Source of the DNA: JACCZP01 sp050997195
GTDB taxonomy: Bacteria; Actinomycetota; Thermoleophilia; Solirubrobacterales; Thermoleophilaceae
Assembly (NCBI GenBank): GCA_050997195.1
Contig: JBPCRE010000010.1
Coordinates: forward strand, 1 to 6,560
Direction: 5' to 3'
DNA length: 6,560 nucleotides
A model generated the notes under the pieces. That model was not told the DNA's origin. It saw only the letters and a program-made list of their open reading frames with translations, and searched no databases. The position numbers were made by a program, and so were the translations under genes. Positions 1 through 5,902 of this stretch are shown here, one piece after another. Each line of letters opens with the position of its first letter. Position 1 is the stretch's first letter.

Positions 1-472
1 TCCGCAGCTTCCCGATGCTCGTGCTGGACTCGGCCTCGCGCTTGATCTCCTCGAAGTGCTCGTTGACCCAGGCTCGGAAGTCCCGTGCCTCGCGCGCGCT
101 CGGGAACATGAAGACCAGCGCGCGCTGCATGGCGTCGTCGATGACCGTGGCCGTGAACCCGCCCGCCGCGCGAACGAGCTTCATGCCGCGGTTGTAGCTT
201 GCCACTAGGGTGCCCTCCGCGGTGGCCATCGGCACGTAGAACTCGCCCTGGGCGTGCTCGCCGTTCACGAGCAGCGGCCCGGCCAGGCCGATCGGCACCT
301 GAGCGACTCCGGTGAAGTTCTCGACGTTGCCCTGGGCGAGCGCGGCGTCGAAGGAGTAGGAGCCGACGTGCTCGAGGGTCGCGCCGGTCTGCTCGCGCAC
401 GAACTCAAGACGCTTCGAGGCGGCCTCGGCCGTGTAGTCGTCGTCGCTCGAGCGCGGGATGGTCCCCGCCAT
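1..472 (-). CDS. hmgA: Class I hydroxymethylglutaryl-CoA reductase, N-terminal part (3' end outside window)
   Basis: This encodes the N-terminal 157 residues of HMG-CoA reductase, which reduces HMG-CoA to mevalonate with two NAD(P)H, the committed step of the mevalonate route to isoprenoids. No stop is reached before the left edge, so the catalytic Lys, Asp and His regions are not visible. Seen directly: residues 51-66 read ENFTGVAQVPIGLAGP, the family's ENxxGxxxxPxGxAGP signature, and residues 81-92 read PMATAEGTLVAS, where Glu86 is the expected catalytic glutamate. Class II enzymes have a different sequence here (VEEPSIVAA type), so this is class I. Residues about 100-157 fit the small NAD(P)-binding insertion domain. 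There is no N-terminal membrane anchor, so the enzyme should be soluble and cytoplasmic. The ATG at 472 is preceded by a strong Shine-Dalgarno. The gene is divergent from the secreted hydrolase. Actinobacteria more often use the MEP pathway, so a mevalonate gene here is notable. Confidence 0.93.
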   Translation of the reverse strand, partial: MAGTIPRSSDDDYTAEAASKRLEFVREQTGATLEHVGSYSFDAALAQGNVENFTGVAQVPIGLAGPLLVNGEHAQGEFYVPMATAEGTLVASYNRGMKLVRAAGGFTATVIDDAMQRALVFMFPSAREARDFRAWVNEHFEEIKREAESSTSIGKLR

Positions 473-474
473 GG

Positions 475-484
475 CTCCTCCTCT
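475..484 (-). promoter_or_regulatory. Strong Shine-Dalgarno of the HMG-CoA reductase gene
   Basis: Read on the minus strand this is AGAGGAGGAG, an excellent match to the anti-SD of 16S rRNA, ending a few bases before the ATG at 472. It fixes the start of the reductase and contrasts with the other divergent gene, which has no well-placed Shine-Dalgarno. Confidence 0.8.
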
Positions 485-573
485 GTGGTTGGGCTCGGGC
501 ACCCTCTCACAGCCGGTCGCTCCAAAGGCACCGCAACCTCGCTTCGAATGGCGCCTCCCCGGCGTGGGAAGGC

Positions 574-579
574 TAGATT
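574..579 (+). promoter_or_regulatory. Candidate -10 box (TAGATT) for a leaderless transcript of the secreted hydrolase
   Basis: TAGATT fits the actinobacterial TANNNT -10 consensus. It ends six bases before the ATG at 586, the distance normally found between a -10 box and the transcription start. Transcription would therefore begin at or next to the A of the start codon, giving a leaderless mRNA. A GGGAAGG at 566-572 could be a Shine-Dalgarno, but its 13-base spacing is too long. No clear -35 element is seen. Confidence 0.5.
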
Positions 580-585
580 CCGCCC

Positions 586-3500
586 ATGGCGCTCCCCCGG
601 CTAGCCCTGGCGCTTCTCGGCGTCCTCGCGCTGACGGCGCCGGCGGCCGAGGCCGCCTCCCTTCCGGCGGGCGGCGACGGCGAGCGACCGGGCCCGCCGA
701 TGCTCTACGAGCCTCCTCCGAAGGTGCCGCAGCTCTCCAACCGGGCTCCCTTCGCCGCGGATCCCCTGCTGGTCTCGGGCACCGACGCCTACCGCGACGG
801 GGAGTACCTCTACCAGGACTACCTCTTCGACGACCGGGGGGCGAACACCGCCGGTGGGGCGGGCACCCGTCCGAAGACCAAGAACAACTACGGCTTCTCC
901 CCGACGGCCGGCGACTACCTCTACCCGACCGACAAGAAGTACGGGCGCAACGCCGCCGACATCGTCGAGTTCCGCGTGAAGCCCACGCCGCAGGCCATCG
1001 TCTACCGGGTCACCCTCAACACCGTCAAGGCCGACGACGCCACCGTGGTGGGCATCGGGATCGACACGAACCCGGCCTCGGGCGGCGACGCCGACGTGCT
1101 CTGGCCGGATGGGACCGGCATGCGCTCTCCCGGACTCGACCGCTTCGTCACCGCCTGGGGGACGGGTGGCAAGGTCACCGAGTGCGCCGAGGCGACCTGC
1201 GCCGGTCAGAGCAACCTCCCGCCCGGTGCGGTGACCATCGACCGGGAGACCAACCAGATGACGATCCGGGTGCCTCGTCGCGATGCCCCCGGCGCAATGG
1301 ACCCCGGCCTGGCCACCTGGCGCTACGTCCTCGGAGCCGGCGTCTACGAAAGCGATACGAACGGCTTTCGCCAGGTCGAGCCGGGCACGCGCGCGGACGA
1401 GGACGAGGACGCCGAGCCGAGCAAGCCCCGCACGGGGAGCGCCACCGCGAGCCCGGTGAGCCCGGCGGTGTTCAACCTCGGCTTCCGCTTCGACGAGCCC
1501 CAGGCCAAGGCACCGTTCACCCAGAACAATCCGGTGGGCGTCGATCCCGCGTCCGGCGTCCCCTCCTCGGCGCCGAGCCCCTACGACACCTTCCCCGGCA
1601 TCGGAAACTGGTTCGAGGACAAACAGGCCCACCAGCTGCGGCTCGGCACCACCCGTGACATGGACGGTGACGCGACCCCCGGCGAGGACCTCGCCGCCGA
1701 CGTGAACTTCTCACGCCTCGACGCGGGCGCCTCCGAACCGCTCCACAACCCGCGCGGATGCCCGCCCGAGCCCGCGCCCGCCACCTGCGAGCAGGCGCGG
1801 ATCATGACGTCCTCGACTCCGGTGCCCGAAGGCGTCCGCGACGAGTTCCCCCAGTTCGGCGGACCGCTTCAGCCCTACTCGCTCACCGTCCCCGCGGGCG
1901 ATGACGGCCGCCGCCGCGGGCTCACCTTCTCCCTGCACTCCCTCGACGCCACCTACACGCAGTACAGCGTCTTCTCACCAAACCAGCTGCTCCAGTTCGG
2001 CGACCAGCGCGACGACTACGTGGTCACCACCCTCGGACGCGGCTTCGACGGTTGGTACATGAACGAGGGCGAGCGCGACTTCTTCGACGCCTGGCGCGAC
2101 GTGGCTTCGCGCTTCCCCCTCGACTCCGAGCGCGTGGCCCTGACCGGCTACTCGATGGGGGGCTACGGCACCTACAAGCTCGGCGTCGAGTACCCCGACC
2201 TGTTCGGGCGGGCCTTCACCACCGTCGGCCCGCCGGCACGCGGGGTCTGGCCCGCGCCGGCTCCCCCCAGCGACCCGGAGAGCGGGCGCTTCACCCAGTT
2301 CACCAACACGCAGCCGCGCCTCGAGAGCCTGCGCTGGGTGCCCTTCCTGAACTGGATCGAGATGGCCGACGACCTGGTGCCCTTCATCGGGCCGAAGGAG
2401 CAGCAGCGACGCTTCGACGAGCTCGGGCTGAGGAGCCGGTTGCTGACCTTCCAGGGCGGGGAGCACCTCACGCTCGCCACCGTGGACGGCTGGAAGGAGG
2501 CCGCCGACTTCCTCGGCGAGGCCGAGGTCAAGCGCGACCCGAGCCGCGTGTCCTACGCGTTCATGCCGGACGCCGACGCACCCGACCTGGGTCTCGTGCA
2601 CGACCACGCCTACTGGGTGTCGGACCTGCGCGTGCGCGATCGCAGTGGAGACCCGGGCACGGACCCGGCCCGGGGTGAGATCGATGCCCGGTCCCTGGCC
2701 TTCGGCGAGGGAGACCCCTCGCTGCGGCGGATCTTCACTCCGTCGCGGCGCGTCGATGGACCTCCAGACCCCTTCAACATCGCGATGGAGGAGGGGACCG
2801 ACTGGACGGGACTCGCGCAGCGCGACGGCGAGAATGCGCTCGACCTTCGTCTCGAGAACGTCGAGCGGGCGAGGATCGCCGGATCGCGCGCCCGGCTGGA
2901 CTCCGAGCGCGACATCCGGGTCCGCCTCGAGAGCGACGGCGACGCCGAGGTTCGGCTCGACCTTCAGCTGCCCGCCGACTCTGTGGTCCGGCGCGACGGC
3001 TCGAACGAGGAGGCCGACGACGCGGACGTCGATTCCGACGGGGCGAGCTTCCGAGTGGGGTCGGGCACGTCGACCTTCGTGATCGCGCGTCGGAAGCCCG
3101 CAGCCTCGACCCCGTCCGGCGAGTCGCCTCCGGGCGCGGGCTCCGGTGCTCGGTCGCCTGCCTGCCTGCCCCGGATCCCGCGCCTCGGCTCGCGCGGGAT
3201 CGGGCCCGTGCGGCTCGGTCGCACGCGCGCCGCCGTGCTCGTCGCAACGGGCCTGCCCGCCCGCAGCGCCCGGCGTGTCGAGCGGTACTGCCTGCAGGGA
3301 GGCGGCAAGCTGCTGGTGTCCTTCTCGAGGGACGCCCGGGTCCGCCTGGCGGTAGTGGTGGCTCCCGGCCCGCTCGCGCGCGGCATCGGCCGCGGCAGCT
3401 CGGTCCGCCGCCTGCTCGGACGCTACCCCACCGCCCGTGCGACCCTCCGCGGCGTCCTTGCCGCCTCCCGCGGGTCGTCGGCGCTCTTCGGAGTGAAGGC

Positions 3501-3594
3501 CACCCGCGTGCGCTTCGTCGCGGTGGCGGATCGTCGGCTGCGCGCCGATCCCGCGCTCCTCGCGAGCCACCTTCGCCGCCTCGGCCTGCGCTAG
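586..3594 (+). CDS. Secreted multidomain alpha/beta-hydrolase (prolyl-oligopeptidase/esterase-like)
   Basis: A 1002-residue exported protein. Residues 1-23 form a Sec signal peptide with a leucine/alanine-rich core and an AEA cleavage site. Residues about 24-420 form a beta-rich N-terminal region that may be a DOMON- or glucodextranase-N-like binding module (weak resemblance), with an acidic stretch (DEDEDAE) at 271-277. The hydrolase core spans about 430-645. It has LTFSLHSLDATYTQY, probably contributing the oxyanion hole, the nucleophile elbow GYSMGG with Ser523, Asp595 in MADDLVP, and His627 in GGEHLT, a complete triad in the usual order. Residues about 655-845 look like a further beta-sandwich, followed by a Pro/Ser/Gly linker and a basic C-terminal domain (871-1002). 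The core resembles actinobacterial proteins annotated as prolyl oligopeptidase family serine peptidases; esterase or polymer depolymerase activity is equally possible, and the substrate cannot be read from sequence. The ATG at 586 is chosen because it gives the signal peptide and follows a leaderless-type -10 box. The gene appears monocistronic. Confidence 0.85.
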   Translation: MALPRLALALLGVLALTAPAAEAASLPAGGDGERPGPPMLYEPPPKVPQLSNRAPFAADPLLVSGTDAYRDGEYLYQDYLFDDRGANTAGGAGTRPKTKNNYGFSPTAGDYLYPTDKKYGRNAADIVEFRVKPTPQAIVYRVTLNTVKADDATVVGIGIDTNPASGGDADVLWPDGTGMRSPGLDRFVTAWGTGGKVTECAEATCAGQSNLPPGAVTIDRETNQMTIRVPRRDAPGAMDPGLATWRYVLGAGVYESDTNGFRQVEPGTRADEDEDAEPSKPRTGSATASPVSPAVFNLGFRFDEPQAKAPFTQNNPVGVDPASGVPSSAPSPYDTFPGIGNWFEDKQAHQLRLGTTRDMDGDATPGEDLAADVNFSRLDAGASEPLHNPRGCPPEPAPATCEQARIMTSSTPVPEGVRDEFPQFGGPLQPYSLTVPAGDDGRRRGLTFSLHSLDATYTQYSVFSPNQLLQFGDQRDDYVVTTLGRGFDGWYMNEGERDFFDAWRDVASRFPLDSERVALTGYSMGGYGTYKLGVEYPDLFGRAFTTVGPPARGVWPAPAPPSDPESGRFTQFTNTQPRLESLRWVPFLNWIEMADDLVPFIGPKEQQRRFDELGLRSRLLTFQGGEHLTLATVDGWKEAADFLGEAEVKRDPSRVSYAFMPDADAPDLGLVHDHAYWVSDLRVRDRSGDPGTDPARGEIDARSLAFGEGDPSLRRIFTPSRRVDGPPDPFNIAMEEGTDWTGLAQRDGENALDLRLENVERARIAGSRARLDSERDIRVRLESDGDAEVRLDLQLPADSVVRRDGSNEEADDADVDSDGASFRVGSGTSTFVIARRKPAASTPSGESPPGAGSGARSPACLPRIPRLGSRGIGPVRLGRTRAAVLVATGLPARSARRVERYCLQGGGKLLVSFSRDARVRLAVVVAPGPLARGIGRGSSVRRLLGRYPTARATLRGVLAASRGSSALFGVKATRVRFVAVADRRLRADPALLASHLRRLGLR
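3196..3591 (+). other. C-terminal domain of the secreted hydrolase (residues 871-1002)
   Basis: After a Pro/Ser/Gly-rich linker, the protein ends in an Arg/Leu/Gly-rich domain beginning GIGPVRLGRTRAAV and containing RRVERYCLQGGGKLLVSF. I associate this arrangement with C-terminal domains of many secreted or surface proteins of Thermoleophilia. That is recollection, not a search. Two cysteines, one just before the domain (ACLPRIPRL) and one in YCLQGGG, could form a disulfide outside the cell. Its function is unknown to me; attachment to the cell surface or ligand binding is a guess. Confidence 0.5.
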
Positions 3595-3665
3595 ACGATT
3601 GATTCCTTATCGCTGCACACGCGGATGAGGCGCGATACCTGCGCTGGATCGCCACCCGTGGGCTC

Positions 3666-3686
3666 GCGGGTAGTACCACTACCCGC
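3666..3686. promoter_or_regulatory. Perfect 9+9 bp inverted repeat, candidate operator or terminator
   Basis: The arms are GCGGGTAGT (3666-3674) and ACTACCCGC (3678-3686), separated by ACC. The symmetry is exact. The repeat lies 71 bases after the hydrolase stop and 171 bases before the methyltransferase start. As RNA it would be a stable 9 bp hairpin with a tight 3-base loop, but no T-run follows, so a classical intrinsic terminator is not supported. The AT-containing core GTAGT-ACC-ACTAC within GC-rich sequence looks more like a dimeric regulator site, for example of a LuxR/NarL- or TetR-type protein. The regulator is unknown. Confidence 0.55.
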
Positions 3687-3728
3687 TTCGCCCTCGGGCG
3701 CCGCCCGTCTCGCGCCTCCGACGCGCAC

Positions 3729-3745
3729 ATCGATTCGGAATCGAT
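3729..3745. promoter_or_regulatory. Perfect 8+8 bp palindrome, candidate operator
   Basis: ATCGATTC (3729-3736) and GAATCGAT (3738-3745) flank a single central G. The 17-base element is AT-rich relative to its surroundings, as expected of a protein-binding site. It lies about 110 bases upstream of the operon's first start codon. No regulator gene is visible in the window. Confidence 0.5.
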
Positions 3746-3755
3746 CGTCTAGGGA

Positions 3756-3770
3756 CCTATCCCGCATAGG
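3756..3770. repeat. Short inverted repeat CCTAT-N5-ATAGG
   Basis: CCTAT (3756-3760) and ATAGG (3766-3770) flank CCCGC. An overlapping GGGA/TCCC pair occupies 3752-3763. Arms this short could arise by chance, but the element lies 10 bases after the perfect palindrome at 3729-3745. Confidence 0.3.
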
Positions 3771-3816
3771 CGGGCGCACCGACTCGGGCTCCCCGGCGCT
3801 GAGACCCGGCGCCCTG

Positions 3817-3832
3817 CCGCTCGGCCGAGCGG
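3817..3832. repeat. 16 bp GC-rich perfect palindrome CCGCTCGGCCGAGCGG
   Basis: An uninterrupted palindrome 25 bases before the methyltransferase ATG, in the place where a promoter or operator for the operon would sit. As RNA it could fold as a 6 bp stem with a GGCC loop close to the ribosome binding site. In sequence this GC-rich, a palindrome of this kind is weaker evidence than the AT-containing ones upstream. Confidence 0.35.
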
Positions 3833-3848
3833 GCGAGGGCGCGATACT

Positions 3849-3852
3849 GGAG
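3849..3852 (+). promoter_or_regulatory. Ribosome binding site of the methyltransferase gene, next to a possible -10 box
   Basis: GGAG lies five bases before the ATG at 3858 and supports that start. The preceding GATACT (3843-3848) partly matches a -10 box and would place transcription initiation almost at the start codon. The two readings compete, and neither is decisive. Confidence 0.45.
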
Positions 3853-3857
3853 CGCCG

Positions 3858-4658
3858 ATGAGCACGGCGGTCAGATCGAGCGGTGTCGGGCGCGGGCCTT
3901 CGAGCAGGAGCGTCCGCCCCCCCAACGACCTCGGCCAGTACGACGACCTGGCCGACCAGTGGTGGGAGCCCCGCGGCGAGTTCGCGGCGCTCCACTGGCT
4001 GGCCGCCGCGCGCGGGCGGCTCGTGCCGCTTCCGCCGCGCCCGGATGCCCTGCTCCTCGACCTGGGATGCGGGGGCGGCCTCCTCGCCCCCCATGTCGCG
4101 GGCTACCGCCACGTGGGCGTCGATCTCTCGGAGAGCGCCCTGGCGGTGGCCTCCGATCACGGCGTGGAGACGGTGCGGGCCGACGTGGCCGCCCTTCCCT
4201 TCGACGACGGGGCGGCCGACGTGGTGGTGGCCGGAGAGATCTTCGAGCACATCCCGCACCTCTCGGCTACGGTGACCGAGATCGGACGCGTGCTGCGCCC
4301 CGGGGGCACGCTCGTGTTCGACACCGTCAACGACACTCGATTTGCGAGGCTCTCGCTGGTGACCCTCGGCGAGCGCCTCGCGGGTGGCCCACCGCGGGGA
4401 TGCCACGACCCCGCCCTCTTCGTCGCGCCCGCGCGCCTGCGCGCGCTGTGCGCCGAGCAGGGGATCGAGGTGAGGATGCGCGGCCTTCGGCCTGCGGCCG
4501 GCCAGTACCTCAGCTTCCTCGCCGGGCGCGGCTCGAGCGTCCGCATGCTTCCCGCGCGCTCGCTGGCGGGCGTCTACCAGGGGGTGGGGGTGAAGGCCCC
4601 GGCCGTGAAGAGCCCGGGCGACCCGGGCATGCCGGGCGCCGAGAGCCCGGCACGATGA
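3858..4658 (+). CDS. UbiG-like SAM-dependent methyltransferase
   Basis: A 266-residue class I SAM-dependent methyltransferase. Residues 28-48 carry YDDLADQWWEPRGEF...LH, very like the UbiG signature WWDxxGxFxxLH. Motif I is LLDLGCGGG (66-74), Asp89 in GVDLS should hold the ribose hydroxyls, Asp109 in RADVAALPF should contact adenine, and IFEHI (128-132) and LRPGGTL follow as in UbiG/UbiE-type enzymes. UbiG methylates the catechol oxygens of ubiquinone precursors, but Actinomycetota use menaquinone, so another phenolic substrate is likely. Its position as first gene of an operon ending in a type III polyketide synthase points to O-methylation (or C-methylation) of the polyketide product. Compared with UbiG (about 240 residues) it has an extra N-terminal stretch of about 25 residues and a Pro/Gly-rich tail. 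Its stop overlaps the next start as ATGA. Class certain; substrate inferred. Confidence 0.88.
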   Translation: MSTAVRSSGVGRGPSSRSVRPPNDLGQYDDLADQWWEPRGEFAALHWLAAARGRLVPLPPRPDALLLDLGCGGGLLAPHVAGYRHVGVDLSESALAVASDHGVETVRADVAALPFDDGAADVVVAGEIFEHIPHLSATVTEIGRVLRPGGTLVFDTVNDTRFARLSLVTLGERLAGGPPRGCHDPALFVAPARLRALCAEQGIEVRMRGLRPAAGQYLSFLAGRGSSVRMLPARSLAGVYQGVGVKAPAVKSPGDPGMPGAESPAR

Positions 4659-5902
4659 CCCAAGCCCTCGATCCGGCGGCCGCCGCGGCCACCCCCGGCG
4701 CGGTCGACACCGACCCCGTGGCCGGCGCCGAGCGCCTGATCGCCCGGCTGGCCGAGCGCGCGAGCGCCCACGACGCCGACGCGAGCTTTCCCTCGGCCGA
4801 CATGAAGGACATCCGGGCCGAGGGCCTGCTCGGGCTGCTGGTGCCGACCGAGCTCGGCGGCCTCGGCGCCGGCTTCGAGGACTACACGCGCGTGGCCATG
4901 GCCCTCGCGCGGGGCAGCGGGGCCACGGCCCTGTTGTTCAACATGCACGCCTCGGTCACCGGCGCGCTGGCCGGCATTCCGGAGGAGATGGCGGCGGCCA
5001 TCGGCGTGCCGGCCGAGTTCTTCGCCACCCGGGACCGCCTGCTGGGCGCCGCCGCCGAGGGCGCGCTCTACGGCGTTGCCATCACCGAGCGCGGGGCGGG
5101 CTCGCGGCTGTGGGCCACCGAGACCACCTACGCGCGCGAGGGCGAGGGCTTTCGGCTCAAGGGCCACAAGTCGGTGTGCTCGGGCGCCGGCCACCTCGAC
5201 GCCTACCTCGTGACCGCTCGGGCCGCCGAGGTCGAGGAGGGCGCCGAGCCGCGCATCTCCTACTTCCTGGTGCCCGGGGGAGCGGGCATGGAGGTCGAGC
5301 ACTCGTGGGACCCCCTGGGCATGCGGGCCACGGCCTCCAACGGCTTCTCACTCGACGCCCGGGTGTCCGCCGACACGCTGGTGGGCGGCGTGGAGGGCCT
5401 CGTGCGACTTCTGGCCTACGCCATGCCGCAGTGGCTTGTGGCCTCCTACGCCTCGGTGTACGTGGGCGTGGCCCAGGCCGCGCTGACAGAGGCCGTGCGC
5501 CACCTCGAGGGCCGCGTGGTGGAGGGTGAGCGCGGCGGTCTCGGTCGCCTCGCCTCTGTCCGCGCTCGCCTCGGCCGAGCCGATGCTCAGGTCGAGGGCG
5601 CCCGGCTCGTGCTCGAGGAGGCCGGGCGGCGCGTGGACCGGGCTCCGGGAGACCCCGAGACCAACCGGTGGATCTACCGCGCGAAGCTCCTCGCCGGCGA
5701 CGCGGCCATGGACGTGGCCGCGAGCCTCTCGGAGGCCTGCGGGCTCGGCGCCCTGCGCCGCGGCGCCGCCCTCGAGCGGATCTTCCGCGACGCCCGCTCG
5801 GGAGCGATCATGCCCCCGTCGAGCGACGTGTGCGCCGACTACCTCGGTACTGCCGCGCTCGGGCTCGACCCGGCAACCGGCTCGGACGTGCGGCCGTGGT
5901 AG
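4655..5902 (+). CDS. Acyl-CoA dehydrogenase-family flavoprotein, atypical active site
   Basis: A 415-residue cytoplasmic flavoprotein with the full acyl-CoA dehydrogenase layout: an N-terminal helical domain (about 20-130), a beta domain with AITERGAGS (142-150) and LKGHKSVCSGAGHLDA (168-183), and a C-terminal four-helix domain ending LERIFRDARSGAIMPPSSD. In typical short- and medium-chain enzymes the last motif reads RDAR...IYEGT, with the catalytic Glu. Here it is RDAR (378-381) followed by MPPS (386-389), and no Glu is seen at the alternative isovaleryl/long-chain site in the helix around AMPQWLVASY. The enzyme may therefore be a flavin monooxygenase or oxidase of this fold (DszC/HsaA-like), a catalytically silent partner subunit, or a dehydrogenase using another base. 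The start is the ATG at 4655, overlapping the methyltransferase stop as ATGA; a GAGAG lies nine bases upstream. The reading frame stays open farther upstream, but there it only overlaps the methyltransferase. It probably oxidises the polyketide or prepares its acyl starter. Confidence 0.85.
   Translation: MTQALDPAAAAATPGAVDTDPVAGAERLIARLAERASAHDADASFPSADMKDIRAEGLLGLLVPTELGGLGAGFEDYTRVAMALARGSGATALLFNMHASVTGALAGIPEEMAAAIGVPAEFFATRDRLLGAAAEGALYGVAITERGAGSRLWATETTYAREGEGFRLKGHKSVCSGAGHLDAYLVTARAAEVEEGAEPRISYFLVPGGAGMEVEHSWDPLGMRATASNGFSLDARVSADTLVGGVEGLVRLLAYAMPQWLVASYASVYVGVAQAALTEAVRHLEGRVVEGERGGLGRLASVRARLGRADAQVEGARLVLEEAGRRVDRAPGDPETNRWIYRAKLLAGDAAMDVAASLSEACGLGALRRGAALERIFRDARSGAIMPPSSDVCADYLGTAALGLDPATGSDVRPW

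Larger units (their letters stand above)
473..585. promoter_or_regulatory. Divergent intergenic promoter region
   Basis: These 113 bases separate two divergently transcribed genes and must hold both promoters unless the genes are read from farther away. The part near 574-579 has a recognisable -10 box for the rightward gene. For the leftward gene I see only the Shine-Dalgarno; no convincing -35/-10 pair stands out. A TTCGAA palindrome lies at 543-548, too short to call an operator. Confidence 0.5.
3595..3857. other. Intergenic region rich in inverted repeats
   Basis: This 263-base gap separates the secreted hydrolase from the polyketide operon. I find no convincing gene in it on either strand. 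It holds a stack of inverted repeats (3666-3686, 3695-3707, 3729-3745, 3756-3770, 3817-3832). It also holds a 10-base direct repeat GGCGCGATAC at 3629-3638 and 3838-3847; the second copy lies just upstream of the methyltransferase start. The first 70 bases are less GC-rich than the surroundings. The region most likely contains the end of the upstream transcript and the regulated promoter of the operon. Confidence 0.6.

Noticed and set aside
459..1658. A 399-codon plus-strand frame overlapping the start of the hydrolase.
   Set aside because: Its product is extremely Arg/Gly/Pro-rich and matches nothing, as expected of an out-of-frame reading of the real gene.
1975..3570. A 531-codon open frame antisense to the secreted hydrolase.
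   Set aside because: Long antisense frames are common opposite GC-rich genes with strong third-position bias. The translation has low-complexity Ala/Arg/Gly/Val composition and no family motif, while the sense frame has a signal peptide and a complete triad.
3666..3690. Intrinsic terminator after the hydrolase gene.
   Set aside because: The hairpin is good but is followed by TTCG rather than a T-run and lies 71 bases after the stop. I kept it as an inverted repeat of uncertain role rather than calling a terminator.
3737..3749. An ECF-sigma type promoter suggested by GGAAT followed by CGTC.
   Set aside because: The two elements are only a few bases apart, far below the 15-18 base spacing such promoters need, and GGAAT is part of the palindrome.
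3625..3861. A 78-codon open frame on the plus strand filling most of the intergenic gap.
   Set aside because: Its translation is Pro/Ser/Arg/Gly-rich with no recognisable motif. It runs through the inverted repeats and ends inside the methyltransferase start, and it has no ribosome binding site. It looks like chance in GC-rich DNA.
3591..4406. A 271-codon minus-strand frame covering the gap and much of the methyltransferase.
   Set aside because: It is antisense to a gene with clear SAM-binding motifs and has no recognisable motif of its own.
3959..4654. An N-terminal extension of the flavoprotein frame by 232 codons.
   Set aside because: The extension lies wholly within the methyltransferase gene, is Arg/Gly-rich and has no motif. 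The ATG at 4655 with ATGA overlap gives the normal family length.
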